DNA of 64,000 nt from assembly GCA_027596075.1 (NCBI GenBank), contig JADGJC010000174.1, forward strand, positions 1,263-65,262, written 5' to 3'. The notes under the pieces were generated by a model. That model ran no database searches, was not told where the DNA came from, and worked only from the letters and a program-made list of their open reading frames with translations. The first letter of the stretch is position 1, and every line of letters starts with the position of its first letter. A program made the position numbers and the translations under genes. Source of the DNA: Rhizophlyctis rosea. Its lineage: Eukaryota; Chytridiomycota; Chytridiomycetes; Rhizophlyctidales; Rhizophlyctidaceae. Of the stretch, positions 46,094 through 57,750 are shown piece after piece.

Positions 46094-46921
46094 ATGTCAC
46101 TATCTAACAAGATCGTTCTCATCACCGGTGCTTCAATGGGCATCGGTGCAGCAATAGCTCATCGTCTTGCCCGCGAATCTGCGACCCTGATCCTTCTTTC
46201 ACGCTCCCAAGAGAAACTGGATACACTCGCATCCTCCCTCCGGTCGCTTCCCAATGCCGGCCCCATACACACCATTGCAATCGACGTCCGTCAGCACGCC
46301 AAATTCGCAACAGCCATCAGCACCCTCCTTTCCCAACACTTTCAAAACAAACCCATCGACATCCTCATCAACAACGCTGGCCTCGCCCTCGGTGCTCCCG
46401 CCTTATTCTCCCAGCAGCGCATCGAAGACATCGACACCATGACAGCCACAAATATCAACGGCGTGATGTACGCCGCGCACGTCGTCCTAAACCAAGGCCA
46501 GATGCTCCAAGCCGGTCATGGCACAATCTTGAACATCACATCAACAACTGGTCTCGAAGTACCTCCATTCCCAGGAGAAGCAGTCTACCATTCCAGCAAA
46601 GCCGCACAAGAAGCCTTCACAAACGTCCTTCGAACCGAGCTCCAAGACACCAACATCAAAGTCCTTGCGGTACGGCCTGGAGTCGTGGCAACGAACTTCC
46701 ATGAACAAAGAGTGGGGTACGATAAAGGGTTGTATGCGGATTTTATGGAAGGATTTGAGCTATTGGTTGCAGAGGATGTGGCAGAGACTGTTATATGGAT
46801 GTTGGAGAGGCCGGAGAGGGTTTCGGTCAAGGCGGTGGATGTCGTGCCTACTGCTCAAAGGAGTTTGCAGGTGTTTGATAGAAAGTGGAACGAGAGGAAT
46901 GGGAAGGATGCGTCCAAGTAG
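46094..46921 (+). CDS. Short-chain dehydrogenase/reductase (classical SDR)
   Basis: Single exon, 275 aa. NAD(P)H-dependent oxidoreductase. The cofactor motif is TGASMGIG (residues 11-18), followed by the structural motif NNAG, N117-type asparagine in TNINGVMYAA, catalytic Ser in NITSTTG, and the YHSSK pair (Tyr and Lys). VRPGVVATNF follows as usual. The basic residue after the glycine motif (LLSRSQEK) suggests NADP(H). The overall pattern is closest to YdfG-like 3-hydroxy acid dehydrogenases, so a hydroxy acid such as serine is a possible substrate (inference). No intron, unlike most neighbours. Confidence 0.94.
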   Translation: MSLSNKIVLITGASMGIGAAIAHRLARESATLILLSRSQEKLDTLASSLRSLPNAGPIHTIAIDVRQHAKFATAISTLLSQHFQNKPIDILINNAGLALGAPALFSQQRIEDIDTMTATNINGVMYAAHVVLNQGQMLQAGHGTILNITSTTGLEVPPFPGEAVYHSSKAAQEAFTNVLRTELQDTNIKVLAVRPGVVATNFHEQRVGYDKGLYADFMEGFELLVAEDVAETVIWMLERPERVSVKAVDVVPTAQRSLQVFDRKWNERNGKDASK

Positions 46922-47268
46922 GGGTCAGCCTGCAGATATGTTCAATATAGACGAACAATGGCGAACGTGACTTCCATGTGCGTCTTTGTTATGGTTTTTG
47001 GTGATTGGAGATGGGCAATGTACGAGCACAAATGAGGAGAAAATGTCTGTCAGGATCAACCTGATTTTCAAACAACTTTTACTTATACTGGACGGATACA
47101 AACTTCGGCGTAAGGCATTACACACATCTTTATGACTATAGCAAGGCTCCGAATGATCAACATTCGGAACTCTAACATATATTTACTACCTAATCACAAG
47201 GCTAGCAAGGTGGAAACTATGGCCCCGATAGAGGGACATCACTAAACTGACACCCCTCGCAGGCATGC
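46922..47268. other. Convergent 3' flanks, nothing recognised
   Basis: Lies between the SDR stop and the stop of the minus-strand DJ-1/PfpI gene. AT-rich toward the middle; no gene or repeat seen. Confidence 0.5.
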
Positions 47269-48333
47269 TCAACGCGGCCTGCACTCGCTATAGTTGTCGG
47301 TGTACTGAACGCATTTCAGACCCGCAGCACAGCACCTAGCACCCTTGAACGCCTGCCCACCACACTGAGCTCCCTTCCTTCCACACGCAGGATAAGCCGT
47401 GGGCGTCACGGGGCAGCTACTGACAGTAACGGTAACAGGAGTAGGGGTCGGAATCACGGTAGTCGTCGTCTTGGTACTGGTAGAATTGGCCAACCCATAA
47501 TACTCAGCAAACGGATCCCAGTTCGGGTCAGTATGCGGCTCATACTCCATCCCAAGCGCAATCGAATCCGCCAACGCCTTCCCCCAAATCTTCGTAACAA
47601 AGTAATGCGCCATGTCCATCCCAGCTTGAACACCCGACGACGTAATGTACTTCCCATCCTCGACCCAACGCGCATGCGGGATCCAGTTCACAGCACCGGG
47701 CTCAGAAACGTTGCGGGAGGTGACGTAGTACCATCCGGCTTTGTTGGAGGTTGCTTTACGACCGTTCAAGAGCCCCGCTCTGGCGGCGAGGGTGGACCCG
47801 GTGCAGACGGTGAGGAAGTACTCGACTTCGGCGGCTTTTTTGCGGAGGAAGTTGAGGAGTTTGTTGTTGGTGATTTCGATGTTGCCACCCATGCCGCCCG
47901 GGACGAGGATGTAATCGAGCTTGGGCGCATTTGCGTAAGAATAGTTGGCGGACCAAGTTTGACCCTGCATTCCGAGGGCTTCCATGTCCATTTGGGTGGT
48001 GGTCCCATCGGGAAGGAGGAGGGGGTGGCGGGCGACATAGGTTCCGATGGGGCCGCCGGTTTCGGAGATTGTGACGATCTTGAGAGGGGCTTGGAAGGAG
48101 ACGGTGTTGAAGTATTCGAGGGGCCCTGATTGAAAGAAGGATTTGATTGATTAGACCACTACTTGATTGATTGATGATAGAGTAAGCTTACCGGCGAGAT
48201 CGATCAACTCAAACCCGGTGTACATAACCACACCCAGAGTTTTGGGCTTCGTCTGAGCAGTTTGCCCAATCGCAATTTGGGCCGCCGAGAGGAGCGCCAA
48301 CCCCTTTAGGAGCATATGCTTCAAGCTGAGCAT
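47269..48333 (-). CDS. Secreted DJ-1/PfpI-family protein with C-terminal CBM1
   Basis: Two exons (48333-48192 and 48125-47269), 332 aa. A signal peptide is predicted at residues 1-23 (hydrophobic GLALLSAAQIAIG). The DJ-1/PfpI (class I GATase-like) domain follows: TLGVVMYTGFELIDLAGP with the conserved glutamate, LDYILVPGGMGGN, and the nucleophile elbow FLTVCTGSTLAARAGLL (C155), then the ARWVEDGKYITSSGVQAGMD stretch. A Thr/Pro-rich linker (TKTTTTVIPTPTPVTVTV) leads to a fungal cellulose-binding module CBM1 (about 294-332) with the cysteine pattern GAQCGGQ...CC...C...C. Possible N-glycosylation sites are present. The protein would work outside the cell on plant cell wall material; the reaction (amidase, hydratase or hydrolase) is unknown. 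Confidence 0.88.
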
Positions 48334-49658
48334 GGTAAGCCGGTCGTACTAGTAGTTGAACCAAATGGTTGTTGGTTCGGAAGCAACAAGTACTGCCTGT
48401 TAGTTCAGCGAGGGATTTTTGCCCTGCTTTTATATCAGCCAAAAACCCTCATTCGTCGAGTATCGGGTACCGTGTGCTGCGCAAATTCCGAAGATTATCC
48501 TGACGGGTCTGGTGATGGTCAATTTCGAACTCCTCAAAGAACATGTCAAACTCCCCCACGGGTTTCTCGTTTCGATATTTCAAATGTTCCCCCACATCAT
48601 CCCGCATGAGTAGTCATTCGGTCGCAAAGTCCGTGTGTGCGCAGCGCGGGATCTCCTAGTACTTGGTCTTTCCTCCCCTTTCTACGTGTGTTCTGATTGG
48701 CTGAAAACACGCTCGTGTCTGGTGGCACAGCCATCCAACCTCCTACACCCCCATCAACGGGCTTCCCAATCCGCCAGGCCACTCTCTTTCCAGCGTCCCA
48801 TCATGCCCGGCTCTGGAGCTTATGCGGAGCTCGTTTGGTGCATGGCTTAGAAGTCTACAACGGTAGCCCGGAGCATCCGATGGAGCACCAACCATACACA
48901 AAAAGCTTGCAGGTCCAGCTTCTCGGAGCTCAACAGTCATCTGTATTCTGCCCAATTGGTATGCAGAACACACAAACTAGCTTTTGACTAAGAGCTGGAT
49001 CTGTTGGATGAAGGCCATGTTTTGTTATTACCAACCTGCCGGCCAGCAGCTGCCCATATGACCCTTTCCAACCCGTTCAGAAAGTACTTCAGACACGGAA
49101 TGAATCCGCGCCATGACACATCCGGGGACACCGGCCCTTCATGTTCTATGCTTCAATAAGGCGCGTGATGAAATTCACAGGCTCAGGTGACGGTCACATT
49201 GCCTTCGCACAAGTATTCGGCGACGAGAAAGGAAGGGAGAATGTTTGTTTATACGGAATGCAGCCTTCAGGCCTTCCGCTCCTTCTGGCTGGTTTCCGAG
49301 CCCAGACGCGTTATCTCAGGACAAGGACCGTCGTTCATGCTTCCAGTCAGGGTCCATTCAGTTGAACAAACTTTTTGAGAGCGCTGTATCGTATCAGAAC
49401 AAGAACTCTTACAGTCCATATATATATCCTGGGACGGGAAAAGCAGCTTGATGGAATGGTTTTTGACAGCCATGAACTGCACCGACTGCCAAAACCACGA
49501 ACAACCGTCACCCAACCGGCGAATCTGCCAAAACTATAAAATGCTTTCCTTCACCAAAATACATTACAAGAAAAACCAAGACCAACGCAAAGAATAATCA
49601 GCAGAAAAGTCGCCTCCGGGGTATCGTCCCTCTCGTCTCTCATCATGATCCAGCTACC
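48334..49658. other. Intergenic region of 1.3 kb
   Basis: Upstream of the DJ-1/PfpI gene and downstream of GDH2. Frames are short and overlapping; no recognisable product. Nothing else seen. Confidence 0.5.
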
Positions 49659-52600
49659 CTATGACGCAATCTTTTGGAAGTACGGCGCCATGTACTCAAA
49701 GAAGGCGAATTGACCGGGCTCCGTGCCGTACTTGTAAACTGTGTGCGATGGGAAATAGAGGAATATGTCAATGATATGGTCCATAAACCAACAACCACGT
49801 CACAAAAAAACCAAGACACAAATCATAACAAAAACCTACCAAACCGACTCGCCAAATAACTCCCAAAAATAGCTTTAACATACGTCTCCGGAACCCTCTT
49901 CAAAAGCGTCTCCAACCCCAACTTATCCAACAAAATATTCGGGAACGCCTCCGTCAACACCACCAACCGCAACGGCACATTCTCCCAAAGCGTCGTATGC
50001 TGCAAATCAGCATTCAACTTAATAATCGCAAAGCTCAACTCATCACTAACAATAGCCTTCGGCTTCTTCGTCCTATTGCTCTCCCTCCAAATAGCTTCAA
50101 ACTCCAACTCCGCGTTCTTCTCAATGATACCGTGCACGGCTTTAATGTAGTCTGCGTAAAACGCGGGCGTGACGCCGTTTTTGACTTGCATGTGTTCGGA
50201 AAACTCGTCGTCGGTGAAGGAGAGGGCCGCGAGGACTTCGAGGGAGGAGGAGGTGACGCCGCCTTTGTTTGCGGAGGCGTCTTTGAAGATTATGACGCCG
50301 GCTTTTTCGAGGCGGAGGCGGGCTTCCTGTTGACTCATGAGCATTAGTGTCTGTTTACAAGGGCATGAGTTTGATGTGGATGAAGGATGAACACCCACCT
50401 GAGTGAAGAACAAGTTCGCCCCTTCCACAATGTACTTGAATCTAGGCGTCCCGTCCTCCTTGAACAACTGATTGACGTTGCCAACATCCACCGCCTCGGG
50501 TCTTCCTCCGCACGGCACGAAAAGCTCAGCGGACGCCAACGGATTTAGGTGGAAATCGTTACGGAACTTGACACCGCTATCAACAATCGTTCCGTCTGCA
50601 CATGACTGTCGTTAGCGCAAGCCAAAAGCGCGTAGCTCCCCAAAATTGAAGGTCCGCAATGCAAAGACACTTACTTGGCAACCGAACTCCCGTCTCATCC
50701 ACAAGCACGCGGAACCCATCCGGCCCGATCTTGGACATGTCAAAGTTGCTGATCATTTGACGGGCGTTGGCCAGCCGGGTCAACTCTGGCCGATTGATGC
50801 CTGCAGGATCGTACAGGACACCACTACCGTCGACCACGCCTGAGGAGATGGATCTCAATGGAACGTGCCGATAAAGGAAGAAACAACAACCTCATTTACG
50901 TACCAATCGTCATATCCTTCGAAATCTTGATTTCATTGGACCCAAGATCACCGTCCGGTCCACCGGTCTGCAGCTTCCTGATTGTTTCCTCCTGTATATC
51001 GAAATACATGAGCTAACGCTCTCACAACAATGACAATCAAACCTATTTGCCCACCTGAATACCCAATTTCCGAAGGATGCCGAGAACATATTGGTGAACG
51101 GAGCGTGTAGTCATTCCGAACGTGTCGTGCGGGATGCCACCTGCGATAAGTCACTATGTCAGCATTGTTGCAAACTCCAAAGCAAATTCACCTTCCTTCA
51201 TGAACACATACCAAGAGATTGACTCTTTCCCGTCGTGAAGGCCTTCCAGAACTTCGCTCCCCTAAATACCAGTCCGAGTCAGCACTCCCACCAGCACTCC
51301 ATCAAAACTCCCAACTTCACATACCGATTCCTAGCATGCTGGCTAGCCCAATCCATAAACTCCGCCGTCCCCTCATCAGGCCCAAAGAACAAAATCTCGG
51401 GCTTCTTGTAAAGATCCACAATCTTCTCCTTGATCCCGGGCGTCTCGCCAACAATCAGCAAGTCCAAAATCGCGTCCACGTATTTCTCGAAGGCAACGCG
51501 GGGTTTGTCTTGTTGAGTGGAGTCGAGGAGGATGGTACCCTTCGAGCCTCCTTCGGGAATGTCCTTAATTGGGGAATCAGATTTGAGTTCCCGTCTTAAG
51601 ACGCTGAATGTACAGCAAGCATACCTTGTTCTTCCTTTGCTGAGTCGCAGCAAGGTTGAAGTTCTCGTCCATCAAACTACGGAGGTTGATACTGTACGCT
51701 TCCTTATTTCTCGAACGAACAATGCGTATACCTGAATGCTGCATAAGAATCTACCACACGCACTGCACCAACAGCACACGTCCATACCTCCACGAGCAAT
51801 ATCCTGGAACCGCAAATGGAAGCCTCGGAACTCGCTTCCGATCACCAAGAACATTCCGAATAAGCGGTTGGGGTATTCGATTTCCGGAAGGAAGGAGGGA
51901 TCTAGCCTGAATGAAAGAGCGACCTTCGTCGGTTGGTAGAAGTTGGTCTTCAGGACATGCTTGTTGAATGTGACGTAGGACTCGAAGATCTGATCATCAT
52001 TTGTTTATTAGCCCGTTGGATGACAATGCTCCGAATGGTGAGGTGCCTTACCATCAGCTCGTGGTTATTCTGCACGGTCCGGCGAATCTTCTCCAACAAC
52101 TCGCTATGTTCTAGAACGGGAGTAGTTTGCAACCGTTGGAATGACAACGAAGGTCTGTATTCAGAAAGTTAGTGCGCAATGAGACGCTGATGCTTTTCCC
52201 AAGGGTCGAACATACGTGACTTGATCCCGCACAGAACTAATATAATGCTCCATGGCGAAGTTGGTATAGCAGAGCTTGATAAGATCCGGGTACAGCTTGA
52301 TGATATCCAAGATGTACTCTCGCGTGAAAGTGTCAGACCGCAGCCGCTTCTTAATTTTGCTCAAAGTTTCGACGTGGATCGTGTTGTTTTGGTCGAGGAT
52401 TGTTGATAGCGTTGCGTATTCCGGACCCAGGCGGTTGAGGAAGTGTTGAGCGAAGATCCAGCCCACGTAGCCGTAAATGGATTCCTGGACTGTAGTAACC
52501 GGTCAGCAAATGATGGGAAAACTCTCAGTCAATGTCGTTGATCACGTACCGCTCAGCTTTCCGGATTGGAAGAAGTTTTGCAAAGGTGTGACGGGCAAAG

Positions 52601-53793
52601 CGTGAATCAAACTTGCTTCCTTCATGACTTGATAGATGGTGTGTTCAATTGGAGGACCCTTCGATCCAGGTGTCTGATTCAGGTAGAGGCATAAGATGGT
52701 GATCCCGTTTGAAAAGTGCTCTGCATCCAACTCGCTGTTAGCGATAACTCAAACACACGAATTGATGGCATGAGCACTCACCAACATATTTGCGTGTCGA
52801 ATAGAGTTCATAAAAGTGGTATAGATCTGACATTGCTGATATGAAGGATTGTGTGGTTCGTTGTCTTCATGGAAGATGAATTTAGCAATACGTAGCAGAT
52901 ATCCTTTTGTAAAATGCAACTTACTTGTACGCAACCACCAGTCGCTTCTCCCGGGTATTCGGCAAGTCATACACCTCTATCACAGGCCCCGTCCTAGCAA
53001 GCGCCTCCTTCATGAGTTTACTATAGATGTCCAAAGTATTCTCGGTGGCCTTCTCCAAAAAGCTACGATCGGATACGGCACGGATGTCGGACGTTTCGGC
53101 TGCTGTGGGATTTTCGTTTACGAAGTTGCACTTCCGTACGAAGTAGCATCGCAGCTGTGTGGATAGGGCTGCAGAAACGGTTCCGGAAGAGCGATAACTT
53201 TCCATGCGGAATGCCAAAGCTTTTGTGCTCCGATCTACGTATCGTTCGTCGATCCTGGGTTTACTCGTTAGCCCATACCCCATTCGTCCCACGATGTCTT
53301 TACACATACCTCTTCTCATGCTGAGGTCCATTTAGAGCTGACACACCAGGTCGTGATGTATTGATGTATACAGCTCCTTCATCGGTCTCACGCTCGAGAT
53401 TGATATCCAGCACATTCTCATTCCTCGTATACGCCAAAATCTTGGCGCCATATAGAGCCATAATATGTTGTGCGATTGTTTCTACACTCTCGAGCTGGAA
53501 GTACATGTCATCGATGCCGAGATTTCTATTTCACACGCATTGCAAGTTAGACATATTCGTAGGAAGAATTATTGACACCAAGTAGGAGCTTCGTACCCGT
53601 AAAACCATGACACCTCATTGAAGACAAGCTCCTTCGGGATAAAACCCTTCTCCTCCACATAGGCGCAGACTTTTGCAAGCTGCTCCTGCTTTCCAGCAAA
53701 GACGTTGCTGGTGTAGCCGTCCGCTACCAAAGCGGACACCGGCACACCGCCTTTGCCGGACGACGTCACTGAACCCGGCACGGAAAGGGACAT
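49659..53793 (-). CDS. GDH2: NAD-dependent glutamate dehydrogenase, large type (GDH2)
   Basis: Mitochondrial or cytosolic NAD-GDH of the yeast Gdh2 class (about 115 kDa), which oxidises glutamate to 2-oxoglutarate and ammonium. About 15 short introns. The start is MSLSVPGSVTSSGKGG at 53793. Landmarks in order: VSWFYGNLGIDDMYFQLES, LRCYFVRKCNF, HFYELYSTRKY, YGYVGWIFAQHFLNR, the catalytic half with SFRLDPSFLP, PEILFFGPDEGT, GIPHDTFGMTTRSVHQYV, IKISKDMTIG, FNDFHLNP-like RNDFHLNPLASAELFVPCGG, RFKYIVEGANLFFTQEARL, GVIIFKDASANKGGVTSSS and the end FAFFEYMAPYF. These are the dinucleotide- and substrate-binding motifs of the family, so it looks intact. Confidence 0.95.
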
Positions 53794-54380
53794 CGTGTGG
53801 TATGTACTGTTATCGTTGGTCTGCAAAGTGACGGGAGTCTAGTCAGGGTCCACTCTGAATGTATAAAAGTGCGACGCGCTCATCGCGAACCACCCACCTT
53901 GCAGTACGACCAACGGTTTTCGAAATGTCAAAATTACTTATTATATGTTAGGGTGGGAAAGCACAAGGTGATTGCAGAAGTTGTTATGTGGGAAGGGTCG
54001 TGTTGGGAGCAAGTTGTCTTTATCTTTTGTAAGAGGTGGCGGTGCACGCGATATTACGAGGTTGTGAAGCAAATGAACCCTGTCCTTTTGCCTTTTACCA
54101 GAATCTTCAATTGAAGAGACTCGGTTCTTTGACAAGGGCAGCGTGTTGTTTGTGGCGTTGTCAGGTGGCAAAGCCATGGGGTCCGATGGTCCGGAGATGA
54201 ATTGAGGGGGGCTTGCTGGGGCCCAGGGCCAGGCTGGCCAGGGTATCAACTATATCATACGCATCACGTCACATGATCAGATCATCGATCACACTCGGTC
54301 CAGGCGGTGGTGGTGGCGTGTGGTCATGCCATGCACAGCCATGGTGTCTGATGGCACGGTGACCTTCCACAGGCATCAGC
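53794..54380. other. Divergent intergenic region
   Basis: Holds the GDH2 promoter. Frames on both strands are short. No repeats or RNA genes seen. Confidence 0.5.
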
Positions 54381-54797
54381 ATGCCTGACGCACAGTCTTC
54401 TGACCTTCCTGCTGACCTAGCTTCAAACACCCACGTTTTCACATTGAAATTGAAAGGAAGATTAATCTTCCATTGGGTCACTCCCATCAGCGTCTTTTCT
54501 GGGAATTTTCCCACACTGAAACTGACAGGGTGGAAAGTGTGGAACAAGACTTACGCAGTGATACGCACCAATGCTGATGAGAGAAAACAGTTGTTCAGTG
54601 GCTCTGGATATGTGCTGGAAGCTGGGTGTGTACATTGGGAACTTTACCGTAAATTAGGATATTTCGAGAGGAATGCGTGTGCGCCGCATCATGCGACGGT
54701 GAAGGACTTGGTATGGGGATATGTGAATTTCTTCTTTCAAAAACATCATGCATCAACGAAGGCAGCAAATGCAGACATTGTGTCGTGCAGCCACTAA
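54381..54797 (+). CDS. Hypothetical small protein
   Basis: ATG frame of 138 codons. The middle part (NTHVFTLKLKGRLIFHWVTP, then SGNFPTLKLTGWKVWNKTYA) shows an alternating beta-like pattern and reads like real protein. No family recognised. The last 20 residues (FFFQKHHASTKAANADIVSC) may be intron read-through. It may be a single-exon gene or a fragment. Confidence 0.4.
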   Translation: MPDAQSSDLPADLASNTHVFTLKLKGRLIFHWVTPISVFSGNFPTLKLTGWKVWNKTYAVIRTNADERKQLFSGSGYVLEAGCVHWELYRKLGYFERNACAPHHATVKDLVWGYVNFFFQKHHASTKAANADIVSCSH

Positions 54798-55001
54798 AGC
54801 CCAATTAGGTTACATTTCGTTGGGGAAACACCGCGGCTGGGTTCATTTGCAAGTTGACAACGATGAGGGTTGCCGGCCTTCGGCAACCGAAATCAATCAT
54901 TCTGGTTTCCAAGGTGGAGTCTTCCGTAGGTCTGTGCAATACATAGGTCCGGGCTGTGCTATCTTCAACGCAAATGCTGCCAGCAACTTCCATTTGCAAC
55001 T

Positions 55002-56540
55002 ATGTGTGATCTTCCGCTTGAACTCATTCCACCAATTCTCCTCTACCTCCCTCCCGAACAATGCTTCAAAGTTGGTGTAATTTTCCATATTCTCACCGGT
55101 GACCATTCCGTCCGTGACCATGCCATTCCTCTCCTGCCAAACGCCTCCATCGATAAAGCCTCCGGCAAAGCCAAATAGAACTCTTAGAGTGGTGGGTGGA
55201 GTGGAAACGTCAAAAGAAGGGAAGAGTTTTGTCGTACACAAGGGAAAGCATGGATGCAGCCAGTATTAAAGGCCATGTGGAGGTGTTGGAGTGGTGGGGA
55301 CGGAGCGGTCTCAGGATGCGGTACACTTCAAAGGCTATGGATGAGACGATGCACATTGATGTATTAAATTGGTGGAAGACAGGAAGTGGGTTGAAATTGA
55401 CACGACTGAAATGGACCAAAGAGTGTTCCTGGCACGGATATCCCACGTAAGAAGGAGCAATGTTGGTTCTGAATGGCCTCAGTCGTATTCTTCTCTGACG
55501 TTTCAATTTCAGGACCGCCATAGATAGAGCTAGCAGCCTGGGCCATGTTGCCGTTCTAAAATGGTGGAAACGAAGTGGGCTGACTTTTGCATGGTCAGTG
55601 GAGGCTATGACACACGCGTGCATCGGCGGACATGTGGACGTGCTAGACTGGTGGAAAGGAAGTGGTCTTGAGATGAAGTGGTCAGATAAGGCGATCAACT
55701 GGGCTAGCTGGGCCGGGAAGGATGCGCTTCAAGTACTGGACTGGTGGAAATCCAGCGGGTTAGAGATGAAGTGGAGCGCACTAGCAATGGATGGGGCCAG
55801 CGACAAAGGAAGGATAGATGTTCTGGAGTGGTGGAAGGCCAGTGGATTGGAGTTGAAGTGGTCAACATGCGCAATCGATGATGCCTGCAAGAAAGGACAC
55901 ATTGCAGTATTGAATTGGTGGAAGGACAGCAACCTATCTTTAAAGTGGACTTCTGCTGCTCTGGACGACGCTTCCTGGTTCGGCCACCTCCGCGTCTTCG
56001 AATGGTTCCCTCAAACCGGCCTCGAACTCCGCTACACCTCCAATGCTCTTGATTATGCCAGCCTCCAAGGTCACCTTCACGTCCTAGATTGGTGGAAGAA
56101 TGATAGTGGGGTCGAACTCCTTTACACGCCCGATGCCCTGTACTGGGCCAGCTACCGCAAACAACTTGCCGTTTTGGAGTGGTGGAAAGCCTCTGGACTA
56201 CAGATGAAGGGTTGGGCCCACGTAATTTTTCGGGAAGACGCCGCTAATGCGGAGGAGCTACAGTCACATACCAGTCATTCTCTAAGATATATGAAATACC
56301 GGGGCGAGTTTTTGGTGCGGGGGTGGAGTGATGAAATTGTCAATTGGTGGGTGGAAAACTACTCGAACATACAATTTGGTAAGACGTTTTTTAGCTGTTT
56401 CTTGCATCACATATATCCCTTGCTCAACGGTTTTAAATTCTCTTTTCTTTTCAGAACCTCGCGGTCGTCGGAAGACCGCACGCTCGCCTTACGGCTGTCG
56501 ACTTTGCCATTTGGTTGGTCACATTACTTGTCGCTGGTAA
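55002..56540 (+). pseudogene. WW-ankyrin-like repeat protein with zinc knuckle; apparent frameshift
   Basis: The protein starts MCDLPLELIPPILLYLPPEQ, an F-box-like head, followed by about ten 32-aa ankyrin-like units such as GHVDVLDWWKGSGLEMKWSD and GRIDVLEWWKASGLELKWST. The frame breaks near 55175 (ASGKAK, then IELLEWW one frame away); one missing A in the AAA run would restore it, as alignment with the paralogue at 61976-63469 shows. An intron (about 55455-55511) and a second one (about 56381-56454) splice in phase. The last exon ends RSPYGCRLCHLVGHITCRW, a zinc-knuckle-like motif, and stops at 56540. Without that splice the frame runs on to 56587. Protein-binding role inferred from ankyrin-type repeats. 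Confidence 0.72.
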
Positions 56541-57137
56541 TTCTTGCTGTAGCAAAACAAGGAGCGGGGGCTGAGACCCATCAATAGCTTAATCCGTGAT
56601 ACCAACTGTTATGCCACAAAGCAGAAGGGATCTCAATGTCCATTCTCATTGAATCACTGGATGATCAAAATATTGAATGGAGATGGGTAGCACCAGACTT
56701 TCTCCCAGTGACTTGGGGTTGTTGGTAGACCTCTTTGAGGGACAGGACGCTCTTTGGGATTCTATCGAATTTGCTAGGCGAGCGAAAGGCGTCGCGTGCA
56801 TCATTTGAGTCTGCATTATGCGACTGATGACCGCATCGGATACATACACGGATATTCATTTGAAGATTGACAAGTTCGACAATTACACCTGGGGCCTCTG
56901 GACCGGCAAGTTTGAACCCTCGCGACTTGGTGGCCTGTGGCTTGCTATGGCTACAAGGTGGCTTGATTTCCCAGCCACAGATCGCCGGATGGGACGCGCC
57001 ATAACCCTCAGTCGGATCCTGGCTTGCTCTCCATTCTCTCTTTCGTCCCACTCATTTCATCTTTTCGGCCAATTCACATTTTCCCATCCCATTCTCACCA
57101 TCCATCAAGACCATCATTACACATCAACCACAAACAA
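56541..57137. other. Intergenic, upstream of the structured RNA
   Basis: No recognisable gene. The last 60 bases are C/A-rich, and the final AACAAGTCCATGTC is shared with the sequence at the start of the second RNA element. Confidence 0.5.
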
Positions 57138-57486
57138 GTCCATGTCACGGATAGAGTGTTCCCTCTATGTACCGATCCCCCGTCTGATCCGGACCTTGTA
57201 CACGAAGGGTGAGTTACCCGTACTTGGAACGGTGGCCAGGTTATATTACTAGCCTAAGCTACATGGTATCAGACGGAAAGGTGAAGTGCAGTAAGGCACC
57301 TAGGTGTCTTCCCGCTACACTGTCAGGATAAGTTTTGATCCGAACTGGGTACACAAGGGTGAGTTACCCGTACTCAGGGAGGTGGCCAGGTTATATTACT
57401 AGGCCGAAGCCCTTTCGGGGGTATCAAAATGGAAATGACGGGCGGTGAGGGTATCATCTCTAGTGGGTTCGACTCCCACCATGGAC
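57138..57486 (+). ncRNA. tRNA-ended structured RNA element, copy I
   Basis: GTCCATG (57138-57144) pairs with CATGGAC (57480-57486) as an acceptor stem. The T-arm GTGGG-TTCGACT-CCCAC (57463-57479) lies directly inside it, with a perfect box B. Between them are a hairpin ATAGAG/CTCTAT (57151-57168), domain A closed by CCGTCTGAT/ATCAGACGG (57180-57188 with 57268-57276), a central hairpin AAGGCAC-CTAG-GTGTCTT, and domain B closed by TTTTGAT/ATCAAAA (57333-57339 with 57423-57429). Both domains contain a GTAC/GTAC stem, an inner GGGT/ACCC hairpin and GGTGGCCAGG. No protein frame fits. It belongs with the copy at 57751; no known RNA family matches by eye. Confidence 0.6.
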
Positions 57487-57491
57487 CATTC

Positions 57492-57518
57492 GACACAACA
57501 CACGTTGTGTGTTGTGTC
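57492..57518 (+). terminator. 12-bp perfect hairpin just after the RNA element
   Basis: GACACAACACAC and GTGTGTTGTGTC are exact reverse complements around a 3-nt loop, starting 5 nt after copy I. Copy II is followed by a related half (CGTTGTGTGTTGT) without the partner arm. It could stabilise or end a transcript, but no T-run of four or more follows, so a Pol III terminator is not supported. Confidence 0.4.
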
Positions 57519-57622
57519 TTGGTTGTCTTGTGGAGGTGGTGGATGCTCGACTGTCACTTCGTCGATACTGCATGGTGAGTTGACTGTTTGTCACAGAAGG
57601 CGTTTCGTGATGCGCTCTAACC

Positions 57623-57720
57623 TTCATCCATCCTCAATGATACAAGCACCCATCCATCCTCAAGATACGAGCAAGCTCCATCAACATCCATCCATCCATT
57701 CATCCTCAAGATACAAGCAA
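57623..57720. repeat. Short degenerate tandem repeat (CATCCATCCTCAA type)
   Basis: Three units of CATCCATCCTCAAGATACAA type with small variations (57624, 57650 and 57696 onward) lie between the two RNA copies. Simple minisatellite; no function visible. Confidence 0.7.
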
Positions 57721-57750
57721 CTCGCAGCAACACACTCCAACCTCAAACAA

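Noticed and set aside
54798..55001. Continuation of the hypothetical gene at 54381 into the WW-ankyrin gene
   Set aside because: Frames and phases do not join, and the F-box-like head at 55002 matches the start of the intact paralogue.
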